Assembly (NCBI GenBank): GCA_951813065.1
Contig: CATOTH010000010.1
Location: 302,113 to 366,112 of the forward strand
DNA length: 64,000 nt
Reading direction: 5' to 3'
Source of the DNA: an uncultured Bryobacterales bacterium
GTDB lineage: Bacteria > Acidobacteriota > Terriglobia > Bryobacterales > UBA6623
The notes under the pieces are model-generated. The model saw nothing but the letters and a program-made list of their open reading frames with translations. It searched no databases and was not told the origin of the DNA. Shown here piece by piece: positions 58,262 to 64,000 of this stretch. The first letter of the stretch is position 1; each line of letters opens with the position of its first letter. The translations under genes were made by a program, and so were the position numbers.

Positions 58262-60391
58262 TCAGCGGCCTCCGGAGACCTCGAACACGATCCCCGCAAG
58301 CTCCACGCCGGGCTCTAGCGCGACAAGCGCCGCGTGGCCCCAGCGCCAGGCCCGGCCAGGGGTGGTCGTGCGGTCGACCTCGACCGCGTAGTCCCCGGAC
58401 GGCAACCCCCGGAACGCCCAACTTCCGTCCCGCCGCGTCGCGGTCCAGCGGCCGCCCGGCTCGAGGCGCAGTACGACCCGGTCGAGCTGCAGGTCCGGAT
58501 CGCCGCCGACGACGCGGCCGGCGATCGCGCCGAGCCGCCGCAGCGGAAAGTCGGCGCTGGCCTCCTGGCCGGGGCGCACGGCCACAGTGACCACGGCGGT
58601 GCCCGCCGGGTCCAGATCGGCCGGCAGCCGCGCCAGGTCCAGCCGGGCGTCGCGGGTGCCGGCCGGTACCCGCTCCAGGTGCCAGCGGCCGTCGGCGTCG
58701 GTGACCGCCTCGCGGTCGCCGACCAGCACCCATACCCCCTCCATGGGGATGGCTGCATCGGCGTGGCCTGTCCAGATGCGCCCCGAGATGGATCCCACGA
58801 GGGGGGCGATCGGAGCCCACGCGGGGCCAGCGCTGCCGTTCGCCGCGCCCCAGCGCCAGGCGCGGGACGCGCGCACGTGCAGGGTCCACTGCCCGTAGCC
58901 GGCCTCGTAGGGATCGAAGCCCCTGAGGAGGTGCGCCGAGCCGTAGGTCAGCTCCTGGGTCCGGTTGAAGCGGCCGCCCCGCGCCGACAGCTTCCACTTC
59001 CCGATCGCGGCGGTCAGGCCGAACTGCGAGCTCGAGTACAGCCGCCGCGCCAGCAGCGTGTCGTCGGCGACGTCGCGGCCGCGCTCCACGCTCGCGTGGG
59101 CCGACCAGCGGCCGCGGGAGAACGAGCCGAACGCCCGCACGTCCAGCGCGCGGGCCTCTCCGCCGGACCCGGCCGAGGTCCGCCAGCGCAGCAGCCCTCC
59201 CAGGCCGACGCCCGGCAGCGGTCGCCAGGCGTCCTCGATCTCGAGGCTGCGCGCGGGGATCGGTTGCGCGCCCATGCGCAGTTCGCGCCATTCGGCGCGC
59301 AGGCCGTGGCGGCCGAGCTCCTTGCGGGCGGACACCGACGCCAGCCGGGTGTCCAAGTCCGCGCCCGCGCTCCCGGCGAAGCGCAGCCAGTCCAGGGAGC
59401 CGCTGACGCTGGCGTTGCCGGGCAGGCTCCAGGACGCCCGCGCCCCCCGCAGGTGGCTCCGGAACGTCGGCCGCAGCGGGTCCCGCTCCAGGTTGCCGCG
59501 GGTGGCGGAGGCGCTCAGCCCGACCTCCAGGGCGGCCAGCGGCCGTGCCCGCGCGCTGGCCCGGCCGGTGGCGCGGTCCCCGAGGTAGGCCCCGGCGATC
59601 GGCAGGTAGTCCGCTCCCTGGGATTCGGCGACCAGCGTGGCGCCGGCCCTCGCGTGGTTCCATTCGGCCGCGGCCGTGCCGTGCAAGCGTTTCCCCGCAA
59701 CGCCGCCCGCTCCGGCCGGTTTCGCCCCCGCCGCCGCGCCCTCGAAGAACAGGCGCACGCCGTTGAAGTGGTACGCGGCCCACGCCGCCGCGGTCGTCGC
59801 CGCGCGGAAGCGCACCGGCAGGGGGGCGTTCCACACGCCCCGCCGGTCCCGGGGCTCCCCGTCGAGCCGGATGAACCGGGTGCCCACCGTCCAGGATTCG
59901 CTCAGACCGAGCGTCGCAGAAGCTCCGCAGAGCCGCTGTCCCGTCGAGATGCGGAACGCCGTCAGGCGCCCGCCGCGGAGCGCACCCGCGCCGCAGTAGG
60001 CCTCCCAGGCCAGGTTGCCCCGCCGCGCCTCGACGCGGGCTCCGCGGGCCGGCAGCAGCGGACGGTACAGGCCCCCGGCCAGGGAGTCCGGGCCCGTGCG
60101 GACGCGGAAGTCCCCGGCCCTGAGCGTCCAGTGGGCTCCGCGCCAGGGAGCGTCCTGCAGCGTCAGGTGCGTGTCGCGCCAGCCGGTCCAGCGGCCTCCG
60201 GCCGCGTCCAGCGACCCGCGCAGGGTGCCCAGGCGGGGGTAGAAGGCATGGAAGCGCGCGCCGCCGCCCAGCCCGGTCTCGGGGCCGCTGCCGCCGACCC
60301 GCCCGCCCTCGAGGGACACGTCCACGCCGCCGCCTTCCGGAGCCGCCGGCACGCTTGCGGCGGCCGCCAGCAGCGCCAGGGCGAGCCTCAC
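58262..60391 (-). CDS. Large outer-membrane barrel with two transthyretin-like domains (usher-like)
   Basis: A 709-residue exported protein; GTG 60391 overlaps the chaperone stop (GTGA) and starts a signal peptide (LALALLAAAASVPAAP). Residues about 20-540 are a long series of alternating strands typical of a beta-barrel (WTLRAGDFRVRTG, RLFFEGAAAGAKPAG, SARKELGRHGLRAEWRELRMG, QFGLTAAIGKWKLSARGGRFNRTQEL). Two carboxypeptidase-regulatory-like domains follow: about 550-620 (GSISGRIWTGHADAAIPMEGVWVLVGDREAVTDADGRWHLERVPAG) and about 640-705 (GAIAGRVVGGDPDLQLDRVVLRLEPGG...GSWAFRGLPSGDYAVEVD). No standard usher motif is certain. The chaperone and pilin-like neighbours suggest an assembly platform for a surface fibre. 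Confidence 0.6.
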   Translation of the reverse strand: MRLALALLAAAASVPAAPEGGGVDVSLEGGRVGGSGPETGLGGGARFHAFYPRLGTLRGSLDAAGGRWTGWRDTHLTLQDAPWRGAHWTLRAGDFRVRTGPDSLAGGLYRPLLPARGARVEARRGNLAWEAYCGAGALRGGRLTAFRISTGQRLCGASATLGLSESWTVGTRFIRLDGEPRDRRGVWNAPLPVRFRAATTAAAWAAYHFNGVRLFFEGAAAGAKPAGAGGVAGKRLHGTAAAEWNHARAGATLVAESQGADYLPIAGAYLGDRATGRASARARPLAALEVGLSASATRGNLERDPLRPTFRSHLRGARASWSLPGNASVSGSLDWLRFAGSAGADLDTRLASVSARKELGRHGLRAEWRELRMGAQPIPARSLEIEDAWRPLPGVGLGGLLRWRTSAGSGGEARALDVRAFGSFSRGRWSAHASVERGRDVADDTLLARRLYSSSQFGLTAAIGKWKLSARGGRFNRTQELTYGSAHLLRGFDPYEAGYGQWTLHVRASRAWRWGAANGSAGPAWAPIAPLVGSISGRIWTGHADAAIPMEGVWVLVGDREAVTDADGRWHLERVPAGTRDARLDLARLPADLDPAGTAVVTVAVRPGQEASADFPLRRLGAIAGRVVGGDPDLQLDRVVLRLEPGGRWTATRRDGSWAFRGLPSGDYAVEVDRTTTPGRAWRWGHAALVALEPGVELAGIVFEVSGGR

Positions 60392-61152
60392 TGGACGGAC
60401 TCCGCGGCGGGATCGAATCGCAGCGCGTAGTCCGCGCGCGGGTCCAGCCCGGCGGGCCAGCGCAACCTGAACCTTTGCCTCCGTCCGGGCAGCACGGGCC
60501 GCCGCGGGACGGGCAGCTCCGCGACCGTCCCGCCCGTGGCGTCGACCACAAGCACCGCGCCGGTCGCCCGGTAGTGCCGGCGGCCGTCGTTGAGAAAGGT
60601 CACCGCGATCCCGGCGCACGCGCCGCCGGCGTCGCGCTCCAGCTCCATTGCCGTGACCGACAGCTCGGCGACGGGGGGATCCCCGACCACCACGTAGACC
60701 GCGGCGGCCACGCGCACGGCGGCCCGCAGCCCGACGCCGGGGGACGGCAAGGGGGGTTCGAGGCGGTACGCCGCGGCGCAGTGGTAGCCGCCCTCTTCAG
60801 TTTCGTCCGGGACCCGCACGGTCAACCGCGCCAGGGCCGAGGCCTCGGCGGCCAGACGGGCCTCCCAGGGATTCAGCACCAGCCAGTCCCGGCAGCTCCA
60901 GCGGCGCTCCGACGCGAGCTCCCCGAACACCGGCTGGCCGTCGCCGTCGAGCGCGAAGTCGAGCGCCTCGGCACGGATCCGGCCGGGCGCCGCCCCGCCG
61001 TTGGTCACCAGCGCGGCCCCGGTCCAGGCCCGCCCCGGGCCGATGGCCGCCTCGAAGCGCAGCGGGCGCATGCCCAGCTCGATGCGCGGCTGGCCCCGCG
61101 CCACAGGCGTGAGCAGGCAGGGGAGCGCCAGCAGGATTGTCGGGATTCGCAT
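60388..61152 (-). CDS. PapD-like periplasmic chaperone
   Basis: A 254-residue protein; ATG 61152 follows the previous stop by four bases. Signal peptide MRIPTILLALPCLLTPVARG. Two Ig-like domains: the first (residues about 20-120: IELGMRPLRFEAAIGPGRAWTGAALVTNGGAAPGRIRAEALDF ... LVLNPWEARLAAEASALARLTVRVPDETEEGGYHCAAAYRL) resembles the N-domain of fimbrial chaperones; the second (about 150-250: AELSVTAMEL ... VTFLNDGRRHYRATGAVLVVDATGGTV) the C-domain. Such chaperones donate a strand to pilus subunits and bring them to an outer-membrane platform, here the next gene. Confidence 0.65.
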   Translation of the reverse strand: MRIPTILLALPCLLTPVARGQPRIELGMRPLRFEAAIGPGRAWTGAALVTNGGAAPGRIRAEALDFALDGDGQPVFGELASERRWSCRDWLVLNPWEARLAAEASALARLTVRVPDETEEGGYHCAAAYRLEPPLPSPGVGLRAAVRVAAAVYVVVGDPPVAELSVTAMELERDAGGACAGIAVTFLNDGRRHYRATGAVLVVDATGGTVAELPVPRRPVLPGRRQRFRLRWPAGLDPRADYALRFDPAAESVQ

Positions 61153-61156
61153 GCCT

Positions 61157-61693
61157 TCAGGGCTCCGAGATCGTGAAGGTGGCGGTCGCCGAATAGGTCC
61201 CGGTCGAGTAGCTGGGCAGGTCCCGCACGGCCCAGCTGACGGTTTCCGTGCCCGGCGTGGACGCGGCCGGCACCACGGTGTAGCTGGTCGCGGCCGCCAG
61301 CACGGTCCAGCTCGACAGGCCCGCCGTGGTCCGGGCCCGGAGGTCGCCGGAGGACAGGGCGGGTCCGCTGGCGGGCGCGAACTCCGCCATCACCAGCGTC
61401 ACCGACGCGCCCGAGCCGCCCTCCCAGGTCAGCGCCGTGGTGCCGGAGTACTGGCCCCACGCCTGGTCCAGCGTCAGCGTCACCGACGAGGCCCCCACGC
61501 TGACGGCCGTGGCGGGCGGCACGGCCGTCAGCGTGCACAGCCCCTCGCACTGCCATTGGCCGTTGAAGGTCGTGCACTGGGTTTCCGCGCGGTGGGTGTC
61601 GCAGCAGTCGTAGTTGGCCCTGCGCCACTCGAGGAACGCCTCCGTCGCCTGCGCCCTGCACTCGAGGTCCGGGCTGCCGCTGGGGCACACCAC
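61157..61693 (-). CDS. Secreted beta-rich (pilin-like) protein 2, start region frameshifted
   Basis: A 178-residue frame from GTG 61693. The C-terminal 115 residues (SVGASSVTLTLDQAWGQYSGTTALTWEGGSGASVTLVMAEF ... PGTETVSWAVRDLPSYSTGTYSATATFTISEP) align well with the end of the neighbouring protein (PSYTPGSYSATATFTVSAT). The N-terminal part has a Cys-rich segment (CCDTHRAETQCTTFNGQWQCEGLC). The frame stays open upstream and reads RTLPLLLAAAAALAGQEQC, a signal peptide, but has no start there. One added base between 61771 and 61788 would join it to GTG 61791, which overlaps the stop of the upstream gene. So the intact gene was probably 61157-61791. Confidence 0.6.
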   Translation of the reverse strand: MVCPSGSPDLECRAQATEAFLEWRRANYDCCDTHRAETQCTTFNGQWQCEGLCTLTAVPPATAVSVGASSVTLTLDQAWGQYSGTTALTWEGGSGASVTLVMAEFAPASGPALSSGDLRARTTAGLSSWTVLAAATSYTVVPAASTPGTETVSWAVRDLPSYSTGTYSATATFTISEP

Positions 61694-61787
61694 CGCCAGT
61701 CCGCCGGGGGCCGGCCCTGTCAGGCACTGCTCCTGCCCGGCGAGGGCCGCCGCGGCGGCCAGCAGCAGCGGGAGGGTCCGGCCAGCG

Positions 61788-62285
61788 TCACGTCGCGCTC
61801 ACCGTGAAGGTGGCGGTCGCCGAGTAGGAACCCGGGGTGTAGGAGGGCAGGTTGTCCAGGCTCCAGTCGACCGAGAAGCTGTCGCCGCTGTCGGCGGTGT
61901 GCCCGTCCGCGCCCATCGTCAGCACGCTCGTCCCGCTGGTGTCGCTCGCCGCGACCGAGCCGGAGCAGGCCGTCGCGTCGGAGTCCTCGGCCACCGTGCA
62001 GGTGTACGTCAGGTCGCTCACGGAGGGCCCCCCGCTGGCGAACGCCGAGGTGATCTGCACCGTCACGCTGCCGGCTCCGCCGGTCTTGCTGGTCCGCATC
62101 TGCACGCTGCCGGTGGTGGTGCCGGTGTAGTCGCCCCAGGTGGTGGACGAGGTCAGCGCGGTGGTCGGGTTGTCGATCGAGATGGTCGCGGCGGTCGCCA
62201 CGGTGACCGAGAGGGTGGTGGTGGCCGTCGTCTGCGCCGCGGCGCAGACCGGCAGCAGGAGAGCGATCAGTAGCGTTCTAGCCAT
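61788..62285 (-). CDS. Secreted beta-rich (pilin-like) protein 1
   Basis: A 165-residue protein; ATG 62285; signal peptide MARTLLIALLLPVCAAAQ. The mature part is Ser/Thr/Gly-rich and strand-forming (TATTTLSVTVATAATISID ... GSVQMRTSKTGGAGSVTVQITSAF ... FSVDWSLDNLPSYTPGSYSATATFTVSAT) with one Cys pair (TCTVAEDSDATACSG). The alternating C-terminal strand resembles donor or anchor strands of surface-fibre subunits such as CsuA/SCPU or of WxL-type proteins; neither family is certain. Confidence 0.6.
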   Translation of the reverse strand: MARTLLIALLLPVCAAAQTTATTTLSVTVATAATISIDNPTTALTSSTTWGDYTGTTTGSVQMRTSKTGGAGSVTVQITSAFASGGPSVSDLTYTCTVAEDSDATACSGSVAASDTSGTSVLTMGADGHTADSGDSFSVDWSLDNLPSYTPGSYSATATFTVSAT

Positions 62286-62294
62286 GCCGCGATG

Positions 62295-63254
62295 CTAGCG
62301 CGGGTCCCGGACCTGGAGCAATCTCCAGCGGGCCTCCCGGCCGCCCATCCGCAGCGCGCCGTCCCCCAGCACCCCGCGCACCGCGCACAGTCCTGCCTCG
62401 ACCGGCTCGCACGCGAGCCGCGCAAGGTCGAAACCGTCCCCGGCGGCGTAGACACCCCACTGCCCGGCCGCCGGGGACCGGAACCAGGTGCGCTCCCCGT
62501 CGTTCCACATCGCGACGACCTGGAAGGGATCCCCGCGGGCCGCCGCGTCGAGCGCGTACTCGAAGCGCATCGTGCCGCGGGGAACGGGCGCCGGAGCCGC
62601 CTGCTCCACGAGGGCGGCATCCTCGCCAATTGCCGAACTCGAGGCCGGGGGTACGCCAGGGGGCTCGGCAGCAGGGGGCGCCACGGGAACCGGGACAGGT
62701 GCGGGAACGGAAACCGGCTCCGGAACGGGAGCGGCCGGGGCCCACGCCGGGAGCAGCACCGGAACGGCAGGCCGGACGAGGGCCGCCGGGCCGGGTCCCG
62801 GCCCGCCGCCCAGGACGGGGGCAGGCGGAAACGCGGCCGCGCTGACCGGAACCGGAGGGGTCGTCTTGACCGGCGGGAGCGGGAACGGGAGCGCGTGCCG
62901 GACGTGGACCATTACGTCGGGCGGCCCCGGCCCCTCCGCGGCCGTGAAGGCGTAGATCCGGCCGGCGTCCGTGATCAGCGTCACGGAAGTCCGCGCGCCG
63001 CGCGCCAGCGGCTTGAGCAGGGCGATGTTGGCCGCGCCGACGAGGTCCCAGCGCTCGGCGTCGCCGAGCACGAACTCCAGGATGCGCTCGTCCGCCGGCA
63101 CCACGACCAGCGTCGTGTAGCGGACCTGCGTCGCGAGCCGCACCACGGTGTCCTGCTTGACCGCGACGCGCCGGGCGGAACGGCCCTCCGCCCCGGACGG
63201 CCACAGGGGCAGCAGGAGACAGAGGGCGCATTGCAGGGCCCGGGGGCCGGGCAT
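62295..63254 (-). CDS. VirB9/TrbG/CagX-like protein with Pro-rich linker
   Basis: A 319-residue exported protein from ATG 63254, which begins the signal peptide PGPRALQCALCLLLPLWPSGAEG. Residues about 30-110 match the N-domain of VirB9/TrbG (VVRLATQVRYTTLVVVPADERILEFVLGDAERWDLVGAANIALLKPLARGARTSVTLITDAGRIYAF). Then comes an exceptionally long Pro/Ala/Val-rich linker (about 115-225) and a C-terminal domain (FEYALDAAARGDPFQVVAMWNDGERTWFRSP...RMGGREARWRLLQV) like VirB9's VirB7-binding domain. VirB9 forms the outer-membrane core of type IV secretion systems. No VirB7, B8 or B10 is visible; here it heads an operon of a chaperone and fibre-like proteins. Confidence 0.7.
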   Translation of the reverse strand: MPGPRALQCALCLLLPLWPSGAEGRSARRVAVKQDTVVRLATQVRYTTLVVVPADERILEFVLGDAERWDLVGAANIALLKPLARGARTSVTLITDAGRIYAFTAAEGPGPPDVMVHVRHALPFPLPPVKTTPPVPVSAAAFPPAPVLGGGPGPGPAALVRPAVPVLLPAWAPAAPVPEPVSVPAPVPVPVAPPAAEPPGVPPASSSAIGEDAALVEQAAPAPVPRGTMRFEYALDAAARGDPFQVVAMWNDGERTWFRSPAAGQWGVYAAGDGFDLARLACEPVEAGLCAVRGVLGDGALRMGGREARWRLLQVRDPR

Positions 63255-63331
63255 GCCGATACTGCGAGTCAGCACAATCCTGAATGTGCCCCAGCGGGCG
63301 CGCCCTGTCGAGGGCTGCGGCCGGCATGCAC

Positions 63332-63345
63332 TACAATCCAAGTGG
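63332..63345 (+). promoter_or_regulatory. Probable leaderless promoter
   Basis: TACAAT at 63332-63337, seven bases before GTG 63345 (or four before GTG 63342); no Shine-Dalgarno. It lies in the divergent gap between this gene and the VirB9-like gene. Confidence 0.45.
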
Positions 63346-63851
63346 TGGCAGGCATTTCCGAGAGCGAGGCCGGGCAGGTCTGGACGGCAATGCGCGAGGC
63401 GCGGGTCAGGTCGCTCTACTTTGGTGAGATGCTGTCTCGTTACACGAAGCGAAAGCAGTGGGTCCAGGGACTGTCATTGGGGTTTTCCTCGGCTGCCGTG
63501 GTCACAGTGGTCAGGGAGCCATGGCCGGCCGTGACGGCCGCGCTGGCGGCGGTCGTGGCAATCGCGAACGCCTGGGCGATCTCGACCAACCTGGACCAGA
63601 CACTGTTAACGCTTGCGACCTTGAGAACCTCCTGGGAGGATCTGCGGATCGAGTACGGAGACCTCTGGTCGAAATGGTACGAGGACGGTGCGCCCAGCCG
63701 GTTTGCGGCGCTGCAACGGCGCGCCAACGATCTGGGGATGCTGGCCAGCGCCGGAGCCCCCTGGGACAAGAAAGCGGTAGCCCGCTGGGAGCAATTCGTC
63801 GATTCCGAATTGGGCGGGAAGGATGCGGCGCGCCCGGAACCGACGGAGTGA
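63345..63851 (+). CDS. SLATT-like two-helix membrane protein, copy 2
   Basis: A 168-residue protein from GTG 63345 (GTG 63342 is adjacent). The N-terminal helix SESEAGQVWTAMREARVRSLYFGEMLSRYTKRKQWVQG precedes two membrane helices (SLGFSSAAVVTVVREPWPAVTAALAAVVAIANAWA) and a helical tail (LRTSWEDLRIEYGDLWSKWYEDG). The layout, length and the W-E-x-L-(x)n-D-L-W segment match the protein at 52743, so the two are paralogues. Divergent from the VirB9-like operon. Confidence 0.62.
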   Translation: MAGISESEAGQVWTAMREARVRSLYFGEMLSRYTKRKQWVQGLSLGFSSAAVVTVVREPWPAVTAALAAVVAIANAWAISTNLDQTLLTLATLRTSWEDLRIEYGDLWSKWYEDGAPSRFAALQRRANDLGMLASAGAPWDKKAVARWEQFVDSELGGKDAARPEPTE

Positions 63852-64000
63852 TCAAGGGCAGCTGGCCGCCGGTCAGGCCTTCGCCCGCTCCTCCTCCGCC
63901 GCCTCCTCCGCGGCCGCCTCCCGCTCCAGCGCCCAAGAGGTGAGGCGGGCGGGATCCGCCCCGCCCAGTGAATCGCGAGGCTGCGGCGCCAGGGCGAGCG

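Noticed and set aside
58334..60430. 698-codon plus-strand frame opposite the barrel gene
   Set aside because: High-GC antisense shadow; Arg/Ala/Gly/Pro-rich with no start signal or family, while the minus-strand frame has a signal peptide and coupled start.

Overview
The window is high-GC DNA (roughly 60-65% by eye) from a Gram-negative bacterium, most likely an uncultured member of the Acidobacteriota or a similar mobile-element-rich lineage. The grounds for this are outer-membrane proteins, many signal peptides, a tandem family of secreted proteins with a conserved 'RWEGDTLVVE ... EYACHEGN' core beside a DUF6152 protein (a pairing I associate with Acidobacteriota and some Gammaproteobacteria), a B12-dependent ribonucleotide reductase, and an eukaryote-type (type 2) isoleucyl-tRNA synthetase. 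The phylum is inference; no rRNA or tRNA gene is visible.

Region 1 (1-12.9 kb) is a set of nested mobile elements. An IS4/Tn5-type transposase gene (1-647 plus 11718-12337) is split by an 11,070-bp transposon (648-11717) with TGTTGAAT...ATTCAACA ends and a 5-bp target duplication, GGCAG. That transposon carries a DUF6431 zinc protein, a Mu/TniA-like DDE transposase, an ExeA/TniB-like ATPase and a DUF3991/TOPRIM protein. Its own transposase gene is broken twice, by a large-serine-recombinase module (2494-5797) and by a recombinase-in-trio (RIT) element (5952-9370) with 108-bp inverted repeats. Downstream is an AbiEii-type toxin gene beheaded by the IS4 element.

Region 2 (13.3-45.6 kb) is mostly ordinary chromosome. 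It holds DUF29, an IS4 scar, an ErpA/IscA-type Fe-S protein, a methyltransferase, a YncE-type beta-propeller fused to a degenerate phosphoesterase, ileS, rlmN, a MetE-like protein, a class V aminotransferase, a GH32 fructan hydrolase, a sugar ABC ATPase and permease, four secreted proteins (one a fusion of two VOC domains with the conserved core), then on the minus strand nrdJ, a CPA2 antiporter, a degenerate HtrA-like PDZ protein, an MFS transporter, an HpcH/HpaI aldolase, an alginate_exp-type porin and lepA.

Region 3 (45.6-54.1 kb) looks like an integrated plasmid or conjugative-element remnant. It has overlapping tyrosine and serine recombinase genes, a ParA/ribbon-helix-helix pair, a VirB11/CpaF-like ATPase with lost catalytic residues, and conflict-type membrane genes (pentapeptide repeat, Abi-alpha/DUF4393, SLATT-like). 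Shared palindromes sit over promoters. An AT-rich orphan gene with a classical sigma-70 promoter lies at its edge.

Region 4 (54.2-58.2 kb) is an IS pile-up: an intact IS1595 element, and an intact ISAs1 element whose transposase carries an N-terminal DUF4338 (Druantia DruA-like) domain, inserted in an ISKra4-family transposase remnant. Region 5 (58.2-63.9 kb) is a tightly coupled minus-strand operon: a VirB9/TrbG-like protein, two small secreted beta-rich proteins, a PapD-like chaperone and a large outer-membrane barrel with transthyretin-like domains. A divergent gene encodes a second SLATT-like protein of exactly the same length as the first. I regard this operon and the four-gene transposon as the best candidates for an undescribed system.
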